Below are positions 12,049 to 24,897 of a stretch of 64,000 nt of DNA, piece by piece. The notes under the pieces are model-generated. The model did no database searches, had not been told where the DNA came from, and saw nothing but the letters and a program-made list of their open reading frames with translations. This DNA comes from Siderastrea siderea (Eukaryota; Cnidaria; Anthozoa; Scleractinia; Rhizangiidae). The first letter of the stretch is position 1. Each line of letters begins with the position of its first letter. The position numbers were made by a program, and so were the translations under genes. Where the stretch lies: NCBI GenBank assembly GCA_964030785.1, contig OZ034978.1, positions 11,467,953 through 11,531,952 on the forward strand, in the 5' to 3' direction.

Positions 12049-12745
12049 TGGGCTCAACTCAAGATTACAGGAAAATAAAACCACAGTGTATAGATTATGA
12101 TCAGATATAACAGATTTTTATTAGTTACATATCAGTATCAATTTTGTTAACAACGTTTTCCCAAAATGATTTATTTCACATATAAATAGTCTGGTAAGAA
12201 GTTTTTAATACACTGCAAGAGTTACAATAATATTGATTTTTAAACTTACATCCTGTATTTTTACTAAAGAAGGGTTTGACTAACAGTTTTATTACCAAAT
12301 TTATTGGTACGTGTTTCCTTGCTTAATTTACTTGGATTAGACATTTTACAACAAAAAGGGATCTATTGTCTCCACTTAGTACACGTGGCAAAAACAAGAG
12401 ATCTTATCATGTACTAAACAGATGTACAAAACACAACCTAACCTGTGTTTATCATAGCTATTTCTTAGTTCATTAGTGGTGTCACAGAAAGGTATTGCCT
12501 TAGGTGGTGATTTTTAAGGGATTTTTATTTTTGGGTGAAAAATATGCTGAAATTAAAAAAAAAAACCTTTTCTTGTACGTGAAATGCTCCTAAAACGTAA
12601 GAGAAAGAAATCGAATGATTTTCTCAAAGGGGAACAAACCATAATTGGTTTCTGATTACTTTTTAACACACTCGAAAACATTAGCCTAATATTTTTAAGT
12701 TACAATACTCTTTCATCCTAGCAATCTGAAGCCACCAAACACACT

Positions 12746-12955
12746 TATGCCCTGATTTAAAAATTCATATTTTCCTTACTGTTCTCCATACATTACTTAT
12801 GGGACTAGTAAGGAGAAATTGTGTAAATATCAAGGCATCCTATCCTTGATGATCATTTTCTTTATTCTCATCACTTGAATGTTTTCAATAAGGGCATGTA
12901 TTGATAATGTAAAGAGAAATTCCATTTTCATCTGTGTTAGAGATTAAAGGGTTAA
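12746..12955. mobile_element. MITE family B copy 1 (CCCTTTAAG ends, left end eroded)
   Basis: Shares with 13312-13523 the motifs CTCCTTACTGTTCTCCATAC, CTAGTAAGGAGAA and TCTCATCACTTGAATGTTT, and the right end AAAGGGTTAA. The left TTAACCCTTTAAG end is not intact. Confidence 0.6.
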
Positions 12956-13311
12956 TTTTAGTTTCAGAGAACTGGTAGAGTAATTTTTAAATGAAACTGA
13001 TTGCTGATTGCAATATGTCTTTTAGGTCTTAGCAGTAATCCTTAAAATAGGTGAATGAGCTCCCTTTAACAAGACAACACAAATCCAGGTTGGTTCGCAC
13101 CCAAATCTCTGTTTCTGACTACATGAGACTGGTTCAAAAATTTGTCTCAATTGACTAATTTGAGGAGCTGAACTGACATGAATGAGCCTGACTAATTTAC
13201 CTGTAAAATCACCACATACAAAGATTTTAATGGAAACCAGTTTGAATGTATGCCATCTGAGTTCATACTGATATCAAAGAAGCCATTGGATACTTTTATT
13301 ATCAGTTTCAT

Positions 13312-13523
13312 TTAACCCTTTAAGCCCTGACATGGTAATGCTTATTCTCCTTACTGTTCTCCATACATTTCTTGTGGAACTAGTAAGGAGAATTTGTCTA
13401 GATATCAAGACATCTTATCCATGGTGATCACTTCCTTTATTCTCATCACTTGAATGTTTGAATGAGTGGTGATGATGTAAAGAGAAATTTCATTTCCATC
13501 ACTGTTAGGTCTTGAAGGGTTAA
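13312..13523. mobile_element. MITE family B copy 2 (CCCTTTAAG ends)
   Basis: Starts TTAACCCTTTAAGCCC and ends TTGAAGGGTTAA, an inverted pair of ends, with a body shared with copy 1 and, more distantly, with the copies at 14209 and 19099. Confidence 0.65.
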
Positions 13524-13893
13524 TTATACCACTAACCTGTCCAACCTGAGCATGTGTTCTTGGTTTATGTAATCATATTACTTACAGTTCTTCTAAGAAT
13601 GCCATGTCTCAGCAACCTAAGTCATTCTTTTGGTTCTTGTGGTACTACACTGTATACTCATGGATGATTCTGGTTTGAGAAGTATTTCAGTTGGTTTTGA
13701 CTGTGTATGAAATAAGTGCTACATGTACCTTCCACAGAGAAATTCAGTTTGAGGTACAGCCTAACACCTTGTAGGCTGAATCAATAGCCACTGACTATGC
13801 TATTGACTTTGTAAATCTACTATCCTGCAGCTACTACACTGACTTGCCTTAAGATGACTTACAAATTAAAATTTGTACTAGGGTTCAGTGGGC

Positions 13894-16800
13894 TTAGAAA
13901 TCCAGATCTGCTAAGACAGATTGTGGTATATCTGCCTCATATGTCGAATCCCAGAAATTTGCTGGTAAGAAACTGTCTGTTGGTATAAATTCATCATTGC
14001 CAATAGGCATTACCCGGCAATTGGTGAGAAGCTGCGCCACATCCTCCCAACTTGTTATAAGCCCACTAGATTCTTTGCTGGTTTTAACTCGTTCATTCTG
14101 TACCATATTTGCAGTGCCTGTGCTATTCTGCTGAACTCTGCCATCAGAAGGTTCTAAACAAAAAAGTTTGAAATCTGTCATGATTACATTCAAGACCAAC
14201 ATCAAATTTTAACCCTTTAAGCTCCAATAGTGATCAGCCTCAAATTTCTCCTCATCATATCAATGTATTATATCACATACAGATCATGAGAATTTGGCAA
14301 ATGATCACCAAACATGAATAGCCCAATTTCGGTATATTAAAATTCAGTCTTAAACAATAGGCATCATTTCGAGGCTTAGGGGAATTAACCCATATAAATC
14401 CTTATATTATTCCCCTAAGCCTCGTAGTGATGTCTATTGTTTTAAGTTGAATTTTAATGTATTGAAATTGGGCTATTGTCTTGATGTTTGAACAGATTCT
14501 CCCAATTAGTAATCAATAAAATCTATAAAGACCAGTAAGGAGAATTTGTATAATGATGTTGGGGTTTAAAGGGTTAATGTTCCATGCAAGCTATAGCTCA
14601 TACCTTTCTCTGCAGATGGTAATGTGAACAAGGCAAGAGGTGTTCCTTTATAGTGGACCTATTGACAGAGACAAGGACATTAAATTACGTAAACAAAGCA
14701 AACAGCAAAACTACTTTGATTTTGATACTAATTAAGGGGGAAATTATGGTACATTGCACAATATTTGGCAATCGAAAAAATACAAAGAGGCGGGAGCCAA
14801 CAAATGCAGGGCAGGAACCGGGATGAAAGGGTACGGGATGTGGGAGGGTTAAACCCCCTGCCCCCCTTGCAAGCAGCAAGCAAGGGTAATGGAAAAAGTA
14901 GCCGGGGAAAATTGTACTGACAGGGCTCAAAATTGTCATAGAGAAAATCCCAAGCCGCCTGGCCCATTTTGGCACCCTGTATCCATGCAGCATGTACGCT
15001 CTCACCATTTTATAAGCTTGAGACTGTTTGACAGTGTTCCAACTACCAGTCACTGCTCTCATCCATGCCATTGGGGTGCGGAATGTCTCCCCTCCAGCAG
15101 ATTCTATTAAACCACTTGCCCTTAGTGATGCCTCAAATTTCCGGCCCTGTTGATGGTATTAAAATGTCATTTTTCCAGAAGAAAGGTATATTTACCCCTT
15201 GACTCACATGGCACACAAAACCGCCCATAAAGGAACATGGTCCTTGTTCAGGTTATGACATCATCACTTTGAGTGACAGCAGATGTTTCTGATAACCAAT
15301 TGATGCACCTGGAACACTTCTAACAATTTATGCCTTAACTGAAGCGCTCACTTAGAATAGACCAGAGTTACACAAAGAAAAAGGAAAAAAGTTTCCTGTG
15401 AAACTGCAGATGCAAAATTTGGCCTTTGCACTGGTTGACACTTCTAGTTGAAAATTTCCTCCTTCCTGGAAGTTTAGGTGATATCTTTTCTAATCCAAGG
15501 AAAGACTATCAAATGGCCTACAAACTCAAAAAAACAAAATCGAATTGAGAACCAAAAACAACGGAACTGAGCGGTAAAAACCGGAAAGATGACCGGGTAC
15601 AGTGTTTGTCTATGGTGTTCTTTAAAATGTCGAAATTTTGAATTGTGCGCATGCCCAAATTTGCCAGACAACCTCGGAAATGGAAAAGAAGTTTAGTTTC
15701 CATGCTGCAGATGAAGATATAGATGTTTGGACTGGGATTTGAACAGACAGGAGCCAAATTACCACATTTAGCCTGCAGAAAAACTATTCACATGACTTTT
15801 CAGCAGAGAAGGAGTTTTTTCCTTGGGCAGGTTTGAACCCATCGTTCGTCCCTGGATATTGCTTACCCTGTCTTCAGCAAAGACAAAATATCATCCTCAG
15901 AAACGCATTTGGTCTTTTCCTTAAATATAGGACATTTGTGAGAGGCAATTTTGTCTTACACGTAAGACTGGTTTTAGCCCTCCCAGTTTAAGAAACAAGC
16001 GTGATTGTCCTCAGATAGACTCAGTTCAGCTGGGGTCTCTAATGTGGTGTGCCAGTGGGAGGATTATGTTTTATAATGGGGAGGTATCATCTGAATTTCT
16101 ACAGTAAGTTTTTCCAGACATCCCTCATAGTTGATAGTGTTATGACTTATCCATACCTCAAACTGTATGGAAAAAACATTAGAACCAGCTTCAATGGCAT
16201 TGTGATTCAGGAGGCTTTTAATATCAGGAAAGTCTGAACCAAAGGAATTTCTTCTCTGAAAACTCTGACCAGTGCTCTTGGACTGAACAGCCTGGAATGA
16301 AAAGCAATCAACAATAAATGTCGATTAAATGCAATTGTCTAAAGCACTAAATGATTGTGTTTGATATTTTTTACCCAGCTTTAAAAGTGATACCAGTGTA
16401 ATGCCACTGCTGTTCCTGCCTGGGGAAGCACTCAACAAATTTTTGTGCGGGGAGGCTCTGCCCTGAGGTCAAACCCCTTACCCTTTTATATACCATTTTT
16501 GACAGAAAACGTACCCCTTTCGTATACCTTCCATTGAAAAATAGTACCCCTTTCACATACCTACTTAAGAACACTGCATCCCTTTTCTAAACACTTGGAA
16601 GGAGGTCTTCTTGTTGTTTGCATGTAGCATTTAATAAATTAAAAATGATAAGTCATAAGGTGTGTCTACTCAAAACATTTTAATTAAAGGCACTTTTAAG
16701 TACCTAAATGACATATTTCCCTACCCGTTCATATACTTCAGCTTGTGAAATCCCTACCCTTTTATACATCTGAAGCGTGAAAAAGATACCCCTTTTGGGC

Positions 16801-19800
16801 GGAGCCTCCCTGTGTAGGCCATTATAGGGAGTACCCCCCCCCCCTGGGTATTACTGTCAGTCAAGACTTCTAAAGCAAGATACTTTAGGGACCATGTCAA
16901 AATGTCCTCCCATGGAGGAGGTCCACTACCTGAGTGGTTATACGTGTATTGTTTGTGTAGTGGAGCCACGACTCACCGTCCCTTATAGAAGGAGTTTTTC
17001 CCTTCCTTGAGGTCTGTCTGGCCATTTTGTTTCTGCAATTTCGTGGTGAGACAAGTGGTATGTATGATGGGCATAGCAAAAATCTGAACAATGCTTTTGT
17101 CATATGAATTTTGATTTTTTCCTGTCTTTTAAATAAAACATGAACAATATGGAGCACAAGGATGGATAATACTTACAGGCACCTTTGAAGCAACGGGTGC
17201 AGCTGTCTTGGGAGCTTGTAATGTGCTCTGTACCCCAGTGGTGTTCTGAGAAGGGGTTGTGTTCTGTGACTGTAGCCTTGCACTTTTTTGCAGCAGAGGA
17301 ACTATGCTATTCCCATTTGTTGCTAGAGGAGTGGCAGCACTGGGGATTGTTTCTGTTGTTTGTTTACTTCCTTGATTGCCAATCTGAGAAGGAGTGGACA
17401 AAGGCATATCTTGCTGCAAGGCTGAGCTGGCACTAAGTAATCTGCTGTTTGAAACAGGCAATGTGGAACTGTTCCTGAGAGATGTAGTGGTTGACACAGG
17501 CAGTGTAACACTAGTGCTTTGTGTCTGGGAAGATCTTGGTATATTTCCACCCTGACAAGATAATCCAGGTAATGAAAAATTGCTGACTCCACTGGCTGTG
17601 CTTAAGACACAACCTTGTGTGGATTTTGCCATTGATATACTTGATATCAAAGCACTTGTTGGTGTCCCTGACAGTGTTCCTGGCACTGCTACAGATGTTG
17701 TGTAGGTTGGGGTTCTTGCCATTTTAACTTGCTGTGGTTGATTTGCCTGTGTCACAGTAGATGTTGTAACACTTGTAATCAAGCCTTGTGGTAATACATA
17801 CACTTGTTTGTCACCTACTTGATAAAGCTGCCCTCCTGTCAGTACAACATTCTGAACTATTGGCTGAGGCATGGCTGCAGAAGGGGTCACCGAAGTTTGA
17901 GTTTGTGTTACACTTGGAACACTGTGCAACACAGGATTGCAGCTTGTGGATGCTGGACGTGGAAGTGCTTGACTACTGGAAAGCATTACTTCTGCATGTG
18001 AAGTAATTGAATTAGCCTTGGACTGGGTAAGCCCAAGTTTGGGAGATACTGGAATGTGCTTGTTACCAGTATTTCCAACGTTCTTTGCGCTTACATTAGT
18101 TGATGTGTTGTGCACAAATGTTGTAACTCCAGATGCATTCAGAGTTGATGCTGACAAAGTTATGGGAGATGGTTGCCTTGCACTCTTACCCATAACTACC
18201 TGTTGTACTTTTGCTCTGTTCTTAGATGTTTGACGCATCTCTACCGCTGGTAAAATGTGTTTTGTTCCTGGCCTTGCTTTCTGTTTTAACTCCTGCACCT
18301 TTTCAAGCAGCTTTTTATGGCAGTGAAAAAGTTTTAGTAGCTCCTTTTGTTGAGTTGCAAGTTCAAGAATCCTTTGCTTTGTTTCTGTTGTCCACTGAGA
18401 TTCTGAGTAATCCTGGGTGTCCTGTGATTGGTTACTGGACTTTGCAATTTGTTGTCTTTGCTGTTGTTGATAATGAGTGAACTCAGTGAGTTGAGTTTTG
18501 ACTTGAGTCATCAGAAGTTTGACTTGTACAAAGACTGGGCTTTCTTTAAGTGACACACCTGCAATAAAATAAGAAAGTCACACCATGTCTGTTTACTTAC
18601 AGGACTCTAAGAGAAGTCATAATGAAAACTTCTATTTGGAAAAACACAAGCACATTACACACAACTGGGTGTTCTAATGCAAGCACACTGTAGTGAATGG
18701 TTTGAAACAACAAAAAATGCAATACTGCACAGGTATTATATTAATTCCTGAATACTCTTTGTACAGGAAAATGCTGTAAGAGGATCAATCAGTAGGTGCA
18801 TAACTGAGGTTCAGTGTGGCACGAAGCAACAAAGATTATTTCTACTCCACCTAAAGTAGGAGCTTGACCATGACAGGGTTAAAGGGGGTAAGTTTCTATA
18901 GAAATTGTAGTGCTATGTCAGTGGGGAAGTAAAGTACAAAACTTTGAATTTATCAACTGAGTTGATAAGGTAAATTGGCCACTGTAAAGAAATTCAAAAG
19001 CTGATGCTTCAAGCATTCTCCCATTGTCAAAGTGAATCAACAGGGTTACCCTAGGCCCCAGAATTTTGTCAGGATTCTCTTACAGTTTGCTGGTACCTAT
19101 TTACCCTTTAAGCCCCAACATTATTATACAAATTCTCCTTCTGGTCTCCATAGATTTTACTGATTACTAATTGGGAGAACCTGTTTTAACATCAAGACAA
19201 TTCATGTTTGGTGATCATTTGCCAAATTCTCATGTCATGTATGTGTTATAATACACTTATATGATGAGGAGAAATTTGATGGAGATCACTGTTGGGGCTT
19301 AAAGTATAATACACCTGGGTGGAGAAAGACAATGAAAAGTAAATTTTTTTGACCATGTACATGTCTACAGAAACAACAGCACATTTCAGTTACCAGTCTA
19401 TTTACAGTCTGACAAACTAGCTAGCTAACCACTACACCACCCCATGTCCACTATTTAAAGAGGTATCTGAAAATTGGGAATCTTTTAGGGAGCAAACATG
19501 TCAGTAGAATGATCCTTTCCAGTGCCCTATATAAAATAGAATCAAATCAAATCAAATCAATCAATCAATCAGTTTATTTAGGTGTCGATGGTATTTAGCA
19601 CAGAATGCTAATTGGGTACACCTCCAAGATCAAATTGGAATTTGGATATGTTGGTTTTAAGATTCGTACTGGTTTTATTTTGTGTTTGTCCTTACTGGGG
19701 ATATATACCCTATCCCTTGCTTTCTCTACTAATCAGAAAATTCCACTCCCAACCCATCACCCTAGGCCTACAAAAATCTGCCTAAATGCAAGATCATACT

Positions 19801-20661
19801 ATAGGAATCGTCCAATACCCCAAAACCGTTACAGTAAGGACAAATGCAAAATAACATCAGTACGAATCTTACTCACCTTCAACTGGGAGTTTGGATAATA
19901 TATCGAACATCACATCTATTTTCCTGGTTTCGCAGGTTATTCTTTCTCATTATCAAACAAAATTACTCCACATCTCATTGTTACTGCTTCACAGCTCAGT
20001 TTCGGTTGAGCTGGCTCACCTCATGTAATACTGTGCAGAATAGTCATCCCGGCAAACCTAGCCAGCTCGGCTAACTGGACCAGCCCGCCTCATGTAATTG
20101 GTCCCTATGAGGGACCTCATAGTTTGTTATCATATTAATATTCATCTCCACTGACTGACCTTTTTTGACATTCGTCTCAAGTGTCACCAACAAATATTCA
20201 ATTCTCTCTTCCTGTTCCTTTATTAATTTCAATCTTTCTGCCGCAGGTATTTCTTTGCTAAATGGTGATTCCTTTTGTGAACTTTGCAATTCTTGAATAA
20301 GAAGTGGTTTTCCTGGATCTACTGTCAGACTTGTCTTCTTTCCTGTGAGCCTCTGAATTTTAGCTCTTGGGGGAAGAAATTCCGGCGAGTCACCGCCATC
20401 AAGTGTTACTTCGCTCTCAGATGAAGCCTTGTGATCCAGGGAATCTTTCCTAAGATTTTAAAATAGATAAAAAAGTTAACTTCTAAAATTACAGATGATA
20501 AGTTCACAAGTTTGTATGACCATTGCTTTCAAATGGTTTGTTTTGTACACAAGTTAGGCTTACCTACGTAAAGGAGCAATGATTGAAGGGGACATTTGTG
20601 ACTGACTCGATATTATAAGATCTTCACCGTCATCGCATATTGTTTCGTCGCTGTCACTCAT
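13894..20661 (-). CDS. Ser/Thr/Gln-rich nuclear-type protein with C-terminal RAMA-like domain (multi-exon, probably one exon unresolved)
   Basis: Minus-strand exons: 20661-20564 (ATG, MSDSDETICDDGEDLIISS), 20449-20160, 18558-17177, 16291-16157, about 15930-15860, 15146-15006, 14658-14604, 14153-13894 (TAA). Phases agree through the first four and through the last three; the exon near 15,900 (SEDDILSLLKT) does not join the next one in frame, so an exon or a corrected boundary is missing between 15,860 and 15,146. The N-terminal third has acidic and coiled-coil segments. Exon 3 encodes about 460 residues rich in Ser, Thr, Gln and Val, presumably disordered. The end (LLKT, then KFEASLRASGLI, GGETFRTPMAWMRAVTGSWN, VHYKGTPL) resembles the RAMA domain known from MPND and ANKRD31, proposed to read DNA or chromatin. 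I do not recognise the whole protein. Confidence 0.65.
14209..14577. mobile_element. MITE family B copy 3, carrying a nested palindromic MITE
   Basis: Ends TTAACCCTTTAAG and TTTAAAGGGTTAA. At 14320-14474 it is interrupted by a second element whose arms (AGCCCAATTTC and GAAATTGGGCT outermost) fold over an inner CCCCTAAGCCTCG pair. Removing the insert leaves a copy resembling 19099-19306. The whole lies in an intron of the minus-strand gene. Confidence 0.65.
16448..16850. mobile_element. MITE family A, copy 2
   Basis: GGGGAGGCTCTGCCCTGAGG at the left and GGGCGGAGCCTCCC with a C-run at the right mirror each other, with the same 'taccccttt' interior motifs as 1275-1715. It lies in an intron of the minus-strand gene. 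Confidence 0.6.
19099..19306. mobile_element. MITE family B copy 4
   Basis: Begins TTACCCTTTAAGCCCCAACA and ends GTTGGGGCTTAAAG. The body matches the outer parts of 14209-14577 (for example CAAATTCTCCTT, CCCAATTAGTAATC-type and GATCATTTGCCAAATTCTCA). It lies in an intron of the minus-strand gene. Confidence 0.65.
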
Positions 20662-20956
20662 TGTTAAAAAACTTTTACACCGTACACATACTTACAGTGT
20701 TTCTAAAAAAGCAAGATGGCGGACGAACAACGTTTGACAGGCACTCTCATTCCCAGTCTCCTCTAGTCGAAAATTTTCATTCTCGTCCCCAGAGCCACCT
20801 GGTCCTCTTAGCCGGCGGCACCTGGGCACAAGGACAGCCCAGGCGCCGTCAAATCGCGAAAATAGAGACCTTACGCAACAGGACGAAAAAAAATTCAAAT
20901 CAACCTTACACAACTTGAAAACTAAAGATTAATAAAACAAAAGCAGAAAAAATGAA

Positions 20957-21003
20957 TGCCGAGACCCGGGATTATTCAGAGCTTGCATGAACTCTCTGGA
21001 TTT

Positions 21004-21054
<51 letters not shown>

Positions 21055-21059
21055 TCGGC
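20957..21059 (-). tRNA. tRNA-Phe(GAA)-like locus with a 30-nt T-loop insertion (pseudogene or SINE head)
   Basis: Minus strand from 21059: acceptor GCCGAGA, D arm GCTCAGTTGGGAGAGC, anticodon stem TCAGA/TCTGA with loop CTGAAGA (anticodon GAA), variable AGGTC, T stem CCTGG, then TTCAAAT. About 30 extra nucleotides follow before CCCGGG and a fully matching 3' acceptor strand TCTCGGC. A normal tRNA-Phe is 73 nt; this one is 103. The insert can form its own small hairpin (CAGAG with CTCTG). Boxes A and B are recognisable. Almost certainly not a functional tRNA; a tRNA-Phe-derived SINE relic is possible. Confidence 0.75.
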
Positions 21060-23379
21060 AATTATGCACCTTCGACAATCGACCCCTTGCCATAACCCAA
21101 CGAGCTACAACCGCAGACAAAATCTTGAGACACTTTGCCATGTTCTCCCCCCTCCCCCTTTGCAATGTTGAAAAAACTACCAATTTTGGTTTTAACTGCG
21201 AGAAACGGTGGATGTTTTTGCAGCATTGAGAGGGGGAAGATGTAGTGACGTACAAAGCGTTAGGTGTCTCAAGAATTTATGTCTGGGGTTGTAGCTCAGC
21301 CGAAAACGTTTCGTATTTTTCTAGCAGTCTTTCAGTCTATGTTGTGAAAAGAGTGTTCTTTTCCTTGCGGAATGAGATAAATTTCGGAATTTCGGAATGA
21401 GATAAATCGCTTACCTTATCTAACACCACTTGTCCCTGTTGTAACACGTAAGGTATATGAAAGGAGGAATGGAAAATGAAAGAAAAAGCCTGTTATCTAC
21501 TGGCCAGAATGTCATCACTTATCAAAGTCAAATTTTCATGAATATCTATTGTTCGTACGTTTGAATTGAATAACAAGAATACACTCTTGGCGCTATTTTA
21601 AGACCGTTTTGGTTTCACCAGGGGGAAAGTTATCATGAAACTACGTCAGGACACTAACCAATTGAATCACCAACAAACTAATCAGTCTTGAGAGTCAAAT
21701 TTAACGCATTTTAGTTTTACATTTAAAAAATTGCTTCCTACGCAAAGTGAGTAATAAATAGATTTACCTTTCTCAAATAATATTTTATTCCCGAATGATC
21801 TTTTGAAATTATGTCGCAAAATGTGTTTTACGCCTCAAAATGTCAAGTTTCGTACGCTGGTTTTCGTAGATAACAATCAATTTACAAGTGAATGCGACTA
21901 TAAATGATTTTCCGAGATCAGCATTAAAATAAATGAGCACTTTCAAGCTTAAATTTAAAAAATTCTATCTGCTCATCTTTGATTTGGACGCTTGTTCACT
22001 AAATTTATTGCCGATTTTTATTTTAAGATGTGACTGTAGTAGACATATAGACGTTTCTAAATTATTTCCACTCTGCAACGAAATCAGTTACTGATGACAA
22101 CTAGGTCTATAATAACAAAACATGACCCGCTCCACCTCAGTTCCGATTAACGTGATTTCAATTTGAGGCCGTCGCTAAAATTCCAAACAGAGGGAGCAGT
22201 GTTTTCAATTGGTGTTGTTTATTATGATGTATAAGGCGGCTCTGGCTTTCACTAAAGTCTATGGGTGGTGAATCTTAAAGTGTGGCCATTCAACTGAAAG
22301 CTGCTGAGCAGTACGTATTGAGACACTGTTCGGTTTTTAATGTTACGTATGTGGAAATTGTTATTAATATGCCATGGCGACTAATCATATCTATTCTGTC
22401 TCTACCGGCGCTTCGCGAAGTTTCTTGCCTGTAAATCAACTGCTACTGATCGCTCGCGGCCAGTGGGCAAGAGCACTCATTCGTGAACTCCCCTAGCCGT
22501 GGGCGATGAGGCGGCGGCAGATTTTTTAATTACGGGCTGTGTAGTTTCACGTTCACTAATTGCGTTTTCATGACCAAAATTCAAGTTATAAGTTTACGCT
22601 TGTTGTTCTCTTCTGACGATATGATTAGCTCCAAAGCGGAACAAAATTTTGGGGGGGGCTTTTTAGAAGGAAAAACATTCAGTATCATCAAATTGCTTCC
22701 GGCATCGGAAGGTATACCGGTGAAATTTTGTGGATCTTAATTAAATCGAGTGGCTATAGAGAAAATGACCTCTCTCAATTTTTCATTAAAAAAGATATTT
22801 TGCGTTTACTTTAATGCTCCTTTGGTTACAAGAAGTGTTTTCGTTTTAAGACAAAAATAACTGGACTATCTTATGTGCGCAGATAGTTAATAAGAAAGCT
22901 GTTGTGGGATTATGTTGCTTTGCTCGAACCAATGAAGAACGATGGTAATAATAGAATTTTTTTTTTTTTTGCGTAGGCACACTTGAGTGGCGGAAAAAGT
23001 TTTTGTTCTGTTGACAGTAGGAAGACGTTAATACGAGACAAACAAGGAAGAGTGAAATGTTCTTAAAAGGAAACACAATTTGATGAGCGGAAAGCAGGCT
23101 TGAGGAGCCGAGGGACTAGCAGGTTTATTTGTTCGTCTATCTGAAACTCGAAAAAACGAGGCAAATTCTGCTTACGATAAACCCAGCAGTAATTTTAAAG
23201 TCAGTAATTCTGTGGTAAACCAGTTTGCGTGGTTTTAGGGTAAACAATACGACTTTTACTAAAAGACGTCAACTGTCGCTTTCTCAAGGACAAGAAAATT
23301 AGACATTGCTTTTAAGAAGCGAAGACTTTGTGGGCAAATAGTGGATCCCTGAAAACAATCTGAAAACGAGATCTCTGAC
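21060..23379. other. Intergenic region, no gene recognised
   Basis: A+T-rich DNA with short open frames only and a few homopolymer runs (for example a T-run near 22960). The last part before 23380 is probably promoter and 5' UTR of the small acidic-protein gene. Confidence 0.5.
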
Positions 23380-24897
23380 ATGGAAACTTCGTTTACTGGA
23401 ATTTGCAACACCAAGAGCATGGTTCCTAGCGAAAATGGAAACTCTTTCAGCGAGCTGCAGCGTTGTTCTCGCGGAAAGGTCACCGCGCTGGTTGATGAAA
23501 GTTCAGACTGTTACACGATGGAAAGAGACGGCAATGGTTCTGACATGGACATTTGCGAGGATTACCCGAGCGAAACACAAGCGACTGCAAGAAAAGCTTC
23601 GACGTTTTCGGTTCCTTTAATTCGCGTTGAAGATTGGAGCAGCTCGGAAAGTGACATGGAGGATGACATTGAAGACTCTTCGCCTCCATTTTGCTTTGTT
23701 GGAACAAGAGAAAAAGTAGGTTCATTAATTATCTAGTGGACGTTTAGAGGTTTAAAATCGATGCCGCTTTTACATGTTAGCCCACATTTTCAATCAGTCG
23801 TTAAAAAGATCAAATAAATTAATTTTTCATGACGTCACAGGCGAACATGTGTTTGCAGAATGAAAAGGAATATTTAAGTTTATTGCCTTGATTTATTTTT
23901 CTCTTGACATTAAATCTTTGCTTTGGGTGAAGCCTTTCCTCGTTTATAAATGCTGTCAAGCGTTTCTGTATAATATCAACATTGATATGACTGTTGACAA
24001 AACGAATATAGTTTTGTTATTGAATACTGCAGTGAGAAACAAATTTTAAATGCAAACTGGTCAAAATGTTGCTCATTCCAAGAGCCCCATGATGTCCAGC
24101 TTAGTTTAAGATTAATTGAAAAAAAAAATCGATTACCTTTTCTGTGGTGTGGAAATACAAAATTGGCGGGGAAAAAAGCTGACAAAACGAAATATTGGGT
24201 GATATTATTGGAAGAACAAAACACAGTTTTTGTTTAGTTACGTTAGTGCTTAGCTAAAAAAAAAAACAAAAAAAAAACATTGGTTAATTTATTTGTACAG
24301 TAACAAAGAAACGGAAATAAAATCCGGAACTGACATTAAATTTACATCTATATTCAGCATTAGCAGCATCAAAATAACGCTAAAAATAGTTTAATGCCAT
24401 CAAAACGTTCTGTTTAAAAAAAACTCTAGAAAAGGGAAATAAAAATTGGGCAAATTTAGGCGTATTACTGGAGCCAGGTGGAATTGCTCTGTTGCGCTGA
24501 ACTAAGTTTAGAACCAGGAATCAAAATAAAGTAAAATAAAATTTTGTTTGAAATGTGTATAAAAACAGAAACAAAAATAAAATGTATGAATCAGCGAAAG
24601 AAAACCATGCAAATATCCAACTGAACTGTCGCTAATTGTAAACTCGCACTTTATATTTCAATGTTTTTGGCGCAAATGTAGTTCACAATCACTCGTGGCT
24701 AAAAAAGAAAACAACGCTAACAAAACGGAGGCAAACAATAACACTTTTTTTTTGTTTTTTGTATCTTTGTATTAGTGAGTGCTTCTATGTGTATCTAGTG
24801 TATCTCGAACAATTCTAACAAGTTTTTATTCTCTTGGATTCCTTTGCAGAGCGTCACGGAGCCTTTCAAGAGGCGATACAGATCTTCCTCCATCTAA
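23380..24897 (+). CDS. Small acidic, Ser-rich two-exon protein (127 aa), unidentified
   Basis: Exon 1 is 23380-23715 (ATG, METSFTGICN start) and ends at a donor (GTAGGT) in phase 0. Exon 2 is 24850-24897 after TTTGCAG and adds SVTEPFKRRYRSSSI before TAA. Residues 75 to 112 are Ser/Asp/Glu-rich (WSSSESDMEDDIEDSSPPFC); the tail is basic. No signal peptide or membrane segment. The layout (short, acidic, basic tail, long 3' UTR) resembles small regulatory or immediate-early proteins, but I cannot name a family. A possible poly(A) signal AATAAA lies near 25815. The intron is 1,134 nt. Confidence 0.55.

Larger units (their letters stand above)
12049..13893. other. Intergenic region between two convergent genes
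   Basis: Holds the 3' UTR of the XRCC1-N gene (AATAAA at 12073) and the 3' end of the RAMA-type gene. Two copies of the CCCTTTAAG repeat family (12746-12955 and 13312-13523) are the only structure seen. Confidence 0.6.

Noticed and set aside
20957..21059. Functional tRNA-Phe gene
   Set aside because: A 30-nt insertion in the T loop would disrupt the tertiary fold; kept as tRNA-like locus only.
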